Source: Gemmatimonadota bacterium
GTDB lineage: Bacteria > Gemmatimonadota > Gemmatimonadetes > Longimicrobiales > Gaopeijiaceae
Direction of reading: 5' to 3'
Assembly: GCA_029262115.1 (NCBI GenBank)
Contig: JAJCZZ010000004.1
Coordinates: forward strand, 1-64,000
DNA length: 64,000 nt
Below the pieces are notes generated by a model. It was not told where the DNA came from, did not search any database, and was given only the letters and a program-made list of their open reading frames with translations. Below, piece by piece: positions 1 to 7,546 of the stretch (position 1 is its first letter; each line of letters opens with the position of its first letter). A program made the translations under genes and the position numbers.

Positions 1-104
1 TCGAGCCCCACCCGGGTCATTTCTCAGGGCGAAATGTACCCCGGTGGGGCCCCAACCCAGGGTTGACGTCGCTTCGCTCCATCCGTAGCGACGCATTCGC
101 GGCG

Positions 105-356
105 GACGCGACCCAAGACGTGGTCGCCAACGAACAACGAATCACCGGAGGTGCTCCACATGGCGCTGACGTTCCGGTACTCTCCCGGCCCTGCGCCCGT
201 GCCACCCCTCGTGAAAAGGAAACGCCCCGAAGTGTCGAACCACCGCACCTCGTTGGAGCCGCCGTCGAAGATGACCGTCCGGCCGTCGGACAACCTCGTC
301 CCGGCTCGTACATCGAAGAGCGTCGAGCCAGCTTCACTTCCTTCCCTGGCTCCCAC
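105..356 (-). pseudogene. 6-bladed beta-propeller protein remnant
   Basis: About 80 readable residues match the N-terminal part of the 6-bladed beta-propeller proteins common in Gemmatimonadota-like genomes: a DGRTVIFDGGSNEV strand, a WFDTSGRFLF strand, then GGTGAGPGEYRN, the typical G-GPGE-F/Y signature between blades, and a GDSLFVGD strand. The readable homology stops near position 105, where the frame runs on into unrelated residues and a stop near 24. There is no signal peptide or lipobox at the left end, and one or two blades cannot fold alone, so this is read as a decayed fragment. Similar CCCAACCCAGGGTTG-like (51-65) and CCCACCCGGGGTTG-like (349-362) words flank it. A live gene starting outside the window is not possible, since both ends lie inside. 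Confidence 0.55.
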
Positions 357-408
357 CCGGGGTTGTCCGCGCGGGCGGAGCCTGTCAACGCGTTCGCGCC
401 CCCCAAAC

Positions 409-1047
409 TCAGAGATCCATCTCGAACTGTAGTCCCGTAAACGTGAGACGATGGTGCGGGGTCAGTCCCATTCTGGCGATCGCCTCGCGGTGCTCGGCCG
501 TGCCGTATCCGGCGTTCCGTGCCCACCCGTAGCCGGGGTGGCGTCGATCCAGTTTACGCATGAGCCGGTCACGGATGACTTTCGCCACGATCGACGCACA
601 TCCGATCGAGTGGATGAGCGCGTCTCCGTCGACCACCGCGTGGTGCTCCCAGCCCAGGTGATGCACACTCAGGCCGTCCACCACGACGTGATCCGGCGTT
701 GCCCGGAGTCGGTGGAGGGCACGGCGCATGGCCTTCGTGGTGGCCTTGAGGATATTGATCCCGTCGATCTCCCGAACCGACGCCGCACCGACGCCGACAT
801 GGAGTGCGGTCGACATGATCCGCGGGAACAGTTCCTCGCGTAGTTCGATCGTGAGGCGCTTGGAGTCATCCGCTCCGTCGATCATGACACGGGGCGGAAG
901 GACCACGGCGGCCGCGACGACAGGACCGGCAAGGGGTCCCCTTCCCGCCTCGTCTACTCCGGCCACCAAAAGGTCGCGGCCCCAGAACCCTCGCTCGTAT
1001 TCGAGAGGGTCCAGGGGCCGCGTCGCCTCCTGCGAGTCCGGCTTCAC
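409..1047 (-). CDS. rnhB: Ribonuclease HII
   Basis: Endonuclease that nicks the RNA part of RNA-DNA hybrids and removes single ribonucleotides from DNA. The N-terminal motif GVDEAGRGPLAGP gives the first acidic metal ligands; DDSKRLT and DHVVVDGLSVHH follow in the usual order. At about 212 residues it has the normal family length. An open frame continues upstream into rplS, but the GTG at 1047 lies 16 nt after the rplS stop and gives a normal N-terminus, so that start was chosen; it is the least certain part. It is the last gene of the rpsP-rimM-trmD-rplS-rnhB order, a conserved arrangement in bacteria. Confidence 0.93.
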   Translation of the reverse strand: MKPDSQEATRPLDPLEYERGFWGRDLLVAGVDEAGRGPLAGPVVAAAVVLPPRVMIDGADDSKRLTIELREELFPRIMSTALHVGVGAASVREIDGINILKATTKAMRRALHRLRATPDHVVVDGLSVHHLGWEHHAVVDGDALIHSIGCASIVAKVIRDRLMRKLDRRHPGYGWARNAGYGTAEHREAIARMGLTPHHRLTFTGLQFEMDL

Positions 1048-1063
1048 GGCCGGAGTCGAGCCG

Positions 1064-1414
1064 TCAGCGGAGGCGCTTCTCCCGGATACGCGCGGCCTTA
1101 CCGCGGCGTCCCCGGAGGTAGTACAGCTTGGCCCGGCGCACACGACCCCGACGTACGACCTCGATGGCCGTCACGGTGGGCGCGTGGAGCGGGAAGATCC
1201 GCTCGACGCCGACGCCACTGGAGATCTTCCGGACCGTGAAGGTTTCGGCGAGGCCGCCGTTCTTCCGAGCGATGCAGACGCCCTCGAAGTTCTGGATGCG
1301 CTCTTTCGCACCCTCCTTCACGAGGTACGCCACCCGAACGGTATCGCCGGGCGCGAAGTCGGGAGCGTCGTCCCGCAACTCTGCTTTCTCGATTTCCTGG
1401 ATCAGGTCCGCCAT
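1064..1414 (-). CDS. rplS: 50S ribosomal protein L19
   Basis: L19 sits at the 30S-50S interface of the ribosome. The 116-residue product has the family core [53 protein letters not shown] and the basic C-terminus [18 protein letters not shown]. An open frame begins six codons earlier, but an AGGAAGG ribosome binding site lies five bases before the ATG at 1414, which also gives the usual MADL start. The trmD stop lies 111 bp upstream and rnhB follows after 16 nt. Expression is probably tied to the ribosomal block. Confidence 0.97.
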   Translation of the reverse strand: MADLIQEIEKAELRDDAPDFAPGDTVRVAYLVKEGAKERIQNFEGVCIARKNGGLAETFTVRKISSGVGVERIFPLHAPTVTAIEVVRRGRVRRAKLYYLRGRRGKAARIREKRLR

Positions 1415-1525
1415 GATCGCCTTCCTAGACACGTACTGTGGGAAAAATTTCCCAGAGAGACGCGTAATCTAATGGCCCCCATCACATTGGTGAAGGGGCT
1501 TCGAGCCAGAGATAGAGAGTGACTC

Positions 1526-2191
1526 TTAACCCAGGTCCGGACGGCGCTCCGCCGTCGAACGACGTGCCTGCTCTTCTCGCCAGGCTCGAATCCGGGCATG
1601 ATCACCGGACCGGAGCACCTCCGGTACGGCATGACCGCGGTACTCCGGCGGGCGGGTGTAGGACGGTGCGCTGAGCCGGGGCCCGTCGTAGAACGAGTCG
1701 GTTGCCGCAGCGTCGTGGTCGCCCATGGCACCCGGTAGAAGCCGGACAACGGCATCGGTCACGGCCAACGCGGCCACCTCGCCCCCGGACAGGACGAAAT
1801 CGCCGAGGCTGACCTCATCGGTCGCGAGGTGGTCGGCCACCCGCTGATCGACGTCCTTGTAGTGACCGCACAGGAGGGTCAACTCCGGCGCAACGGAAAA
1901 GCGGACGGCGTCCGCATGGCGGAACGGGCGACCCCTCGCGGAGAGAAGCACGATCGGACCGACCGGGCCCAGGTCGTCCATCGCCTCGAAAAAGGGCTCG
2001 GGCTTCATGACCATCCCTGCCCCGCCGCCGTACGGGAGATCGTCGACGGTGCGGTGACGGTCGTGCGTGAAGTCGCGCAGGTCGATCACGTTGTACTCGA
2101 CCAACCCGGCGTCCGCCGCGCGCGCAGGAATCGACAGGCTGAGCGGTCCCGTGAAGAACTCGGGGAAGATGCTGACGAGATTGATCCGCAC
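1526..2191 (-). CDS. trmD: tRNA (guanine-37-N1)-methyltransferase
   Basis: Transfers a methyl group from SAM to G37 next to the anticodon, preventing +1 frameshifts. The trefoil-knot SPOUT domain is visible: NLVSIFPEFF at the start, DLPYGGGAGMVMKPEPF, LLCGHYKDVDQRV (usual form LCGRYEGVDQRV) and the SAM-loop segment LGDFVLSGGE. At 221 residues it is slightly short, the C-terminal domain ending soon after the conserved YTRPPEYRG. The GTG at 2191 has an AGGAGG site six bases upstream, which fixes the start; the longer open frame is not needed. It lies between rimM and rplS in the classical order. Confidence 0.96.
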   Translation of the reverse strand: MRINLVSIFPEFFTGPLSLSIPARAADAGLVEYNVIDLRDFTHDRHRTVDDLPYGGGAGMVMKPEPFFEAMDDLGPVGPIVLLSARGRPFRHADAVRFSVAPELTLLCGHYKDVDQRVADHLATDEVSLGDFVLSGGEVAALAVTDAVVRLLPGAMGDHDAAATDSFYDGPRLSAPSYTRPPEYRGHAVPEVLRSGDHARIRAWREEQARRSTAERRPDLG

Positions 2192-2386
2192 GCGGTGCCT
2201 CCTAGTGTGCCGTATCCGAAGTACCTGGCCCACCGAGCGGTCGCTGGCGCCGCGAGCGGGTACCCGCGCCAAAGGCGTGGGTGGCGGAGCGACGCGGCAT
2301 AGCCATAGCTACGCCAAGGAGCTCCAACGCCGGCCTCGTGGATGTCCAGTGGTCGCGAATGGGCCAGAGACTTTGGGTACGGTACA

Positions 2387-2929
2387 CTAGAGATCCAGAA
2401 GACCGTCGGGCGGATCGATGACCATCCGCCTCCCCTCCAGGTCCACCTCCACCAACAGATCCGTCAGGAACGGAATCATGTGGCTGCGGTCGCCGTCCCT
2501 CACTTCCAGCAGGTCGGCCGTGCTGAGCTCGTACACCTCGACGATCTCACCCACACGTTCTCCGTCCTCCGTCTCCACTGTCATGCCAATGAGCTGGTGA
2601 TAGAACAGTTCGTCGTCGGCGCGAGGCTCCAACTCGTCGATGGCTCGCAGCAGGTAGTTGCCCTGGAAGTCACGTGCCTGCTGCCGATTACCGACACCAC
2701 CGAAGCGTACGAGGAAGCCCCGACGGAACGGTCGCACCTCCTCGACCCGAAGGGGGGGGAGATCCGGGTCGGGCTCCGAGGCGTCGCCGGTGCCCTGGTA
2801 CAGAACCACCCCGGGAGCGAAGGTGCCCTCGGGGTGATCCGTTAGAGGCCAGACAAACAGCTCGCCCTTGGTCCCGTGTGGCTTGTTCAGATGCCCCACG
2901 ACGAGGTAGCGCGGGTCGTCTCGACCCAT
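2387..2929 (-). CDS. rimM: Ribosome maturation factor RimM
   Basis: Assembly factor for the 30S head that binds S19 and helps process 16S rRNA. The N-terminal beta-barrel carries LVVGHLNKPHGTKGELFVWPLTD, close to the family's VG-I-K-HGLKGEV core, and the C-terminal PRC-barrel part has LIGMTVETEDGERVGEI followed by ELSTADLLEVR and the MIPFLTDLLVEVD strand. Length is 180 residues, normal. It starts 20 bp after rpsP and is separated from trmD by 195 bp in which no gene is visible. No strong ribosome binding site precedes the ATG, so translation may depend on coupling to rpsP. Confidence 0.95.
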   Translation of the reverse strand: MGRDDPRYLVVGHLNKPHGTKGELFVWPLTDHPEGTFAPGVVLYQGTGDASEPDPDLPPLRVEEVRPFRRGFLVRFGGVGNRQQARDFQGNYLLRAIDELEPRADDELFYHQLIGMTVETEDGERVGEIVEVYELSTADLLEVRDGDRSHMIPFLTDLLVEVDLEGRRMVIDPPDGLLDL

Positions 2930-2949
2930 GATGCGAAGGGGGTCCGAGA

Positions 2950-3477
2950 TTACTCGGACTTCTCCTCGGCTTCCGCTTCCTCGGCCTCGGCGTCAGCCCC
3001 CGCCTCGGCAGTGACGTCGCCTTCGCCCTCGGCCTCTCCCTCTGCACTCTCTGACTCGGCCGCAGCAGCGGCCTCGGCCTCCGCGGCGGCTTTCGCTTCC
3101 GCAGCGGCGGCCTTTTCGGCTTCAGCGGCCTCGGCGGCGAGCTTCGCCTCAGCGGCGCGACGAGCGGCCAGCTCCTCGGCCCGCTTCGCCTTGGCCTCCT
3201 CGGCATCCCGCTCGCCAACCGCCACCGTCTCGTCTCCGCCGATCCGCGCCTTGCTGATGAGCGTCTTAACGGTTCCGCTGGGTGACGCGCCCTGTCCGAG
3301 CCAGTGGTCGACACGATCCAGATCGAGCACGAGGCGAGCAGGATGCGACAGCGGCTTGTAGTAGCCGAGAGTCTCAACGAAACGTCCGTCGCGTGGGGCC
3401 TTGCTGTCGGCCACGACAACGCGGTAGTGGGGCTGTTTCTTCCGGCCCATTCGCCGGAGTCTGATACGTGCGGGCAT
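2950..3477 (-). CDS. rpsP: 30S ribosomal protein S16 with long acidic Ala/Glu tail
   Basis: The first 80 residues are a standard S16: PARIRLRRMGRKKQPHYRVVVADS, DGRFVETLGYYKP and WLGQGASPSGTV. After about residue 85 the protein continues for roughly 90 residues of almost pure Ala, Glu and Lys, turning into an Ala/Glu/Ser/Gly/Asp stretch ending EEKSE. Bacterial S16 is usually 80-100 residues; alanine-rich tails are known in some phyla, but this one doubles the protein. The proximal half looks helical, the distal half disordered and strongly acidic. The ATG at 3477 gives the family start MPARIRL; the upstream extension of the frame lacks homology. First gene of the translation cluster. Confidence 0.95.
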   Translation of the reverse strand: MPARIRLRRMGRKKQPHYRVVVADSKAPRDGRFVETLGYYKPLSHPARLVLDLDRVDHWLGQGASPSGTVKTLISKARIGGDETVAVGERDAEEAKAKRAEELAARRAAEAKLAAEAAEAEKAAAAEAKAAAEAEAAAAAESESAEGEAEGEGDVTAEAGADAEAEEAEAEEKSE

Positions 3478-3593
3478 GTTCCCTATCGGTTCCTGAAACC
3501 AGGTCGTCGGCCGCAGGCCGACGGGTCCGCAGGACATAAGCCCCGCGGAGAGAGACCTATAGAATAACCCGGGCCCCTACGGGTGTACAGTCG

Positions 3594-3920
3594 TCACGCG
3601 CGCGGTTCCCGCTTCCACGCCCGGTCGCGCACGTCCTCGCAGATCACCAGACGATATTCGTCGTAGTAGGACTGGCGCCCCTCCTCCTTGGCCTCAACAT
3701 GGATGGGATCGTCTCGCCAGCCGTTCAGGCTTTCCAGATCGCGAAAGCGCACGACGACGAGGCGCTCGCCGTCATCGGCCGTATAGGCCTTCTGGTCGAT
3801 GAAGCCCGGGTGGTGCGCGACCGCCCGCGCGTAGACATTCGCGGCATGATCGTCATACCGCTTCAGCTTGTCGCCGACCATGTCGGCCCGGTGTCGGTTG
3901 AAGAAGAGCGTGTAGATCAT
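3594..3920 (-). CDS. Small dimeric alpha-beta barrel protein, antibiotic biosynthesis monooxygenase-like
   Basis: A 108-residue protein with the ferredoxin-like pattern of the ABM/EthD dimeric barrel families: an MIYTLFFNRH strand, a helix around YDDHAANVYARAVAHHPGF, a DDGERLVVVRFRDLESLNGW strand-helix, then a DDPIHVEAKEEGRQSYYDEYRLVI segment, which is typical for ABM proteins (residue pattern HVEAK-xG---YY--Y). Family members act as small cofactor-free monooxygenases, haem-degrading enzymes or stress proteins; the substrate here cannot be told. It stands alone, divergent from glpD, with 137 bp between the starts. Confidence 0.75.
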   Translation of the reverse strand: MIYTLFFNRHRADMVGDKLKRYDDHAANVYARAVAHHPGFIDQKAYTADDGERLVVVRFRDLESLNGWRDDPIHVEAKEEGRQSYYDEYRLVICEDVRDRAWKREPRA

Positions 3921-4057
3921 GGGGCCAGGCTACGACTTCACCGGGGCCCTGGAAAGGCGATTGTCCCCGGACACCGGCGCCCCGGCGGTGCCCGGACCGG
4001 GACTCTCCTGAAGGGGTATCGCCGGTCTTCATCACCCATTGGGAGTACAGCGCGATC

Positions 4058-5632
4058 ATGAATCGGGACGAGTCGTTACGCCGCATCCACGCAAACGAGG
4101 GCGTGTGGGACATGGTCATCGTCGGGGGTGGAGCTACCGGGGTCGGTGTGGCGGTCGACGCCGCGTCCCGGGGCTACCGGGTGGCCCTCGTGGAGCAGGA
4201 CGACTTCGGAAAGGGGACGTCGACGCGCTCGACCAAATTGGTCCACGGCGGCGTGCGCTACCTTCAGCAGGGAGACATCCCACTGGTCATGGAAGCCCTG
4301 CGGGAGCGCGGCATCCTGCGGGATAACGCGCCCCATCTGGTACACGACCTCCCGTTCGTCGTGCCGAACTACCGATGGTGGGAGGCCCCCTTCTACGGCG
4401 TCGGCATGCGGGTCTACGATGTGCTGGCGGGGAAGTTCGGGTTCGGGAAGTCCGCGAACCTCTCGGCTGAAGAGACCCTCGAGCGGATTCCGAATCTGGA
4501 AGACGACGGGCTCAAGGGCGGCGTCGTCTATCACGACGGCCAGTTCGACGACGCGCGGCTCCTCATATCGCTGGCCCGGACCGCCCACGAGCAGGGTGCG
4601 GCACTCTTGACGCGCGCCCGCGTGACCGAGTTGGTCAAGGACGGCGACGGCTTCGTGTGCGGGGTGCGCTTCGACGACCTGATGGCGGGCACGGCGCACA
4701 CGCTCGCCGCGCGCGTGGTGGTGAACGCCACCGGAGTCTTCTCCGACGGGCTCCGTCAGATGGACGATCCCGGTGCCGCGCCGATCATCCGACCGTCGCA
4801 GGGGGTCCACATCGTACTCGATCGAAGCTTCCTGGCCGGAGATGCCGCGATCATGGTACCCCACACGGACGACGGTCGCGTCTTGTTCGCCATCCCATGG
4901 CTCAATCGCGTGCTCGTTGGGACGACCGACACGCCGGTCGACGACGCGGTGCTCGAGCCTCGGGCGCTCGAGGAGGAGATCGACTTCCTGCTGTCCCACG
5001 CCCGTCGGTACATGGAACGTGATCCGAAGCGCTCGGATGTTCGGAGCGTATTTGCCGGGCTCCGGCCCCTGGTGTCGGCCGACGAGGACGGAGACACGTC
5101 CGAGATCAGCCGGGAGCACGCCATCCGTGTTTCGGAGAGCGGCCTTCTCACGATTGCGGGCGGAAAGTGGACGACGTACCGCAAGATGGCCGAGGACACG
5201 GTCGACGTTGCGCTGACGCTCGGCGACATGGAAACGCGCCCGTGCGTGACGAAGGAGTTGAACATCCACGGGTACCATGCCAACGCCGAGCGGTTCGGAC
5301 GGCTGGCGCCGTACGGATCGGTCGCGCCCGAGGTGGAGGCGGTGATGGCCGCCGTGGAGCGGGGCTCGAATCCGATCCACCCACGACTGTCCGTGACGGT
5401 AGGCGAGGTCGTGTGGTTCGTGCGCTACGAGATGGCGCTCACGGTCGACGACGTGCTCGCGCGTCGGAGCCGTTCGCTCCTTCTGGACGCCGCGGCCGCC
5501 TCCGAAGCCGCCCCCACCGTCGCCCGGATCATGGCCGAGGAGCTGGAGGAGGACGGGCGGTGGGAGAGCGAACAGGTCGAGGAATTCCAGGCGCTCGCCA
5601 GCGGATACATGGTGGCGGGAATCGTCGACTGA
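4058..5632 (+). CDS. glpD: Glycerol-3-phosphate dehydrogenase, FAD-dependent
   Basis: Membrane-associated flavoenzyme that oxidises glycerol-3-phosphate to dihydroxyacetone phosphate and passes electrons to quinones. The FAD fold is clear: VIVGGGATGVGVAVDAASRG near residue 22, then STRSTKLVHGGVRYLQQGD, the hallmark region of GlpD/GlpA. The substrate domain shows IRPSQGVHIVLD, PWLNRVLVGTTDT and LLTIAGGKWTTYRKMAED near residue 365, and the C-terminal helical DAO domain follows. At 524 residues it is of normal length. GGGAG lies a little upstream of the ATG. No glycerol kinase or uptake gene is adjacent, so it may serve phospholipid-derived glycerol-3-phosphate. Confidence 0.95.
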   Translation: MNRDESLRRIHANEGVWDMVIVGGGATGVGVAVDAASRGYRVALVEQDDFGKGTSTRSTKLVHGGVRYLQQGDIPLVMEALRERGILRDNAPHLVHDLPFVVPNYRWWEAPFYGVGMRVYDVLAGKFGFGKSANLSAEETLERIPNLEDDGLKGGVVYHDGQFDDARLLISLARTAHEQGAALLTRARVTELVKDGDGFVCGVRFDDLMAGTAHTLAARVVVNATGVFSDGLRQMDDPGAAPIIRPSQGVHIVLDRSFLAGDAAIMVPHTDDGRVLFAIPWLNRVLVGTTDTPVDDAVLEPRALEEEIDFLLSHARRYMERDPKRSDVRSVFAGLRPLVSADEDGDTSEISREHAIRVSESGLLTIAGGKWTTYRKMAEDTVDVALTLGDMETRPCVTKELNIHGYHANAERFGRLAPYGSVAPEVEAVMAAVERGSNPIHPRLSVTVGEVVWFVRYEMALTVDDVLARRSRSLLLDAAAASEAAPTVARIMAEELEEDGRWESEQVEEFQALASGYMVAGIVD

Positions 5633-5638
5633 GTCGCG

Positions 5639-6934
5639 TCAGTTCCCCATCGTGTAGATGAGCAGCACCCCGAAGCGCGTGGCCCTGCCACCGAAGCGAC
5701 CGACCGCTTCCAACGGCGAGATCGCCTGGATGCGGTCGATCGTCTCCGGCTGAAGCTGACTCAGCAGCGACTGCGCATTCCCGACTCGGACATCGTTCAA
5801 GTAGATGTCGGCCATCTGGCAGGAGTTGAAGAACGCACCGGTACGGCGGCTCAGCTCCACACACACCGTGTTCCCGTTGTCCTTCACGTTGAGACCGGGG
5901 ATGTTGGCACTCCTCAGTAGATCGGCAAAGTCCCGGGACGTCTCCAGAAGTTTCTCGATCCTGGCGCGATCCAGCCCGTCGAACCGGGTACCCATCCGGT
6001 CCCGACGCGCTGTCGACGCCCTGGTGACGCGGACGACCATCTCCGCGAGAGGGATCACCTCCTCGAGCAACTGGAACTCCACATGCACCGAGTCGCCACT
6101 CCCGGCCAGAACCTCCGTGATCCGCCGCCCGTAGCGCACGTGCTCCACGGCCAGCGTGACGGCTCCGGGTGGCACCCCTCGAATGAGGAACCGACCCCTC
6201 TCGTCCGAGCGGGCTCCCAGACGGGTACCGTCGACGCGAACCAGCGCGTCGGCAACCGGCTGGCTCGTTCCGCCGTCGGACAGTACGCCGGAGATCCGCG
6301 CGGGCTGGGACACCAGCACGTTGAGGTCGGTCGCCACCACGTAGGATTCGTCGGTCGCGAGGGTAACGGTGCGACTCTGGTGCGCACCAATCGAAGCGGC
6401 GAGTTCGACCCCTCCCGGAGGCAACGCGCCAACGCAGAGGCGAAACGAACCGTCGACTTCGGTCGGGACTCGACCGAGGACGGACCGATGGCCATCGACG
6501 AAACCGCTGATCTGCACGACGGCCCGAGCCACGGAAACACGGGTCAACATGTCTCGCACAACCCCACCCACCACCGAGCCGCTACCTCCGCAGGTCCGCG
6601 CCAGGACCGTCCCCTCCGACGCCGTTCCCATCGAGGCCGCGACGGGGCGGGACCCGACCCGCACGGTCGGGTTGTGAAGCATCGGTGGCCACGCCGCGAC
6701 GGAGGGGTGGCTGAACTCGAGCAGGTATTCTCCGGCCGGCAGGCTGAGCGAGTAGCGGCCCTGTGCATCAGCCCGCGCCCTGGCACCGACCTCCGGCACC
6801 TCCACGAGCGCACCGGCCAGCGGCACGCCATGAATGCTGTCGAACACCGTACCCGATACAGGCGTCCGGTCCTGGGCCGAAACGGGCGCAGGACCCGCTA
6901 CCGCGATCACCATGACAAGCACACGTAGTCTCAT
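5639..6934 (-). CDS. Exported carboxypeptidase-regulatory-like protein with TonB-plug-like C-terminus
   Basis: 431 residues with a signal peptide (MRLRVLVMVIAVAGPAPVSAQ). Three carboxypeptidase-regulatory-like beta-sandwich repeats follow at about 27-80, 118-175 and 210-270, each with the V-G-V-D---G-PL--A-V---G motif and a G-Y/F-L---G signature. The last 110 residues resemble the plug region of TonB-dependent receptors: LLRSANIPGLNVKDNG, a Cys pair (TVCVEL and FNSCQM), IYLNDVRV and ETIDRIQAISPLEA. There is no beta-barrel, so it is not a full receptor. The ATG overlaps the stop of the upstream 6931-7440 gene (ATGA), implying coupling. Likely outer-membrane or periplasmic; function unknown. 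Confidence 0.75.
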   Translation of the reverse strand: MRLRVLVMVIAVAGPAPVSAQDRTPVSGTVFDSIHGVPLAGALVEVPEVGARARADAQGRYSLSLPAGEYLLEFSHPSVAAWPPMLHNPTVRVGSRPVAASMGTASEGTVLARTCGGSGSVVGGVVRDMLTRVSVARAVVQISGFVDGHRSVLGRVPTEVDGSFRLCVGALPPGGVELAASIGAHQSRTVTLATDESYVVATDLNVLVSQPARISGVLSDGGTSQPVADALVRVDGTRLGARSDERGRFLIRGVPPGAVTLAVEHVRYGRRITEVLAGSGDSVHVEFQLLEEVIPLAEMVVRVTRASTARRDRMGTRFDGLDRARIEKLLETSRDFADLLRSANIPGLNVKDNGNTVCVELSRRTGAFFNSCQMADIYLNDVRVGNAQSLLSQLQPETIDRIQAISPLEAVGRFGGRATRFGVLLIYTMGN

Positions 6935-7440
6935 GGGAAGATCGTACGCCATTCGGTGCGCTGCGAACCGATAATCGCGCCGACGGCACCACCGATCAGC
7001 ACCCCCCATCCACCGTACTGCGCGATCCCGTTGATCTGGTGCCGGCCGCACCCCGAGATCTGGAGGTCACAGTTGCTGGTACCGAGGAAAAAGCCGATGG
7101 CCCCACCGAACACCGCAGCGACCCCCGCCGTCGTCGCGCTGACCTTCAGCCACTGACTGCGCTCGACCGCGAGCTCTTCCAGCTCGTCGAAGGCGACCGA
7201 AAGACGTACGTCCGCGTCCGCAAGCCGGAGCGAATCACCGCTCACACCCAGGAAGCGCCCCGCGTCCACGAAGACACCGGGTGCGATCACCCGGACCCGT
7301 GCGGAGTCCCCGAGGTTGCCCACGGCTCGACGCACAGAAGCGTCCACGGTCTGGCCGGTAAGGGGGCCCGAGGCGATCGCCACAAGCCCGGCCAGGGCGG
7401 CGACTCGGGTTGGGACCACTCGGAAATGCCGTCGAGGCAT
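6931..7440 (-). CDS. Exported glycine-zipper-like hypothetical protein
   Basis: 169 residues from the ATG at 7440: basic start MPRRHFRVV, hydrophobic core, and a likely signal cleavage near GPLTGQ. The middle holds short beta-like stretches (ARVRVIAPGVFV, GDSLRLADADVRLSVAF) of the kind seen in small PilZ-like or SH3-like exported domains. Two glycine-rich hydrophobic segments follow, GVAAVFGGAIGFFLG and GGWGVLIGGAVGAIIGS, separated by a CDLQISGCG loop that could form a disulfide. Such segments often span or line membranes. The stop overlaps the ATG of the next gene by four bases. The open frame extends far upstream, but that part is arginine-rich noise. No function is assigned. Confidence 0.65.
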   Translation of the reverse strand: MPRRHFRVVPTRVAALAGLVAIASGPLTGQTVDASVRRAVGNLGDSARVRVIAPGVFVDAGRFLGVSGDSLRLADADVRLSVAFDELEELAVERSQWLKVSATTAGVAAVFGGAIGFFLGTSNCDLQISGCGRHQINGIAQYGGWGVLIGGAVGAIIGSQRTEWRTIFP

Positions 7441-7475
7441 GCGCTTGCGCGGGGCGTGGGGGTCATCGGTCGTTC

Positions 7476-7492
7476 TACGCGACGGTCGCGTA
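7476..7492. promoter_or_regulatory. 17-bp palindrome between PBP stop and downstream gene start
   Basis: TACGCGA-CGG-TCGCGTA, seven-base perfect arms around three bases. It lies 36 bp before the ATG at 7440 and 55 bp after the PBP stop at 7547. There is no T-run after it, so an operator for the 7440-5639 pair is slightly favoured over a terminator. Confidence 0.4.
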
Positions 7493-7546
7493 CCGGACGT
7501 ACGGTCCCGGGGATCTCGAATTACGTGAACGGGCCTCTCTGACAAC

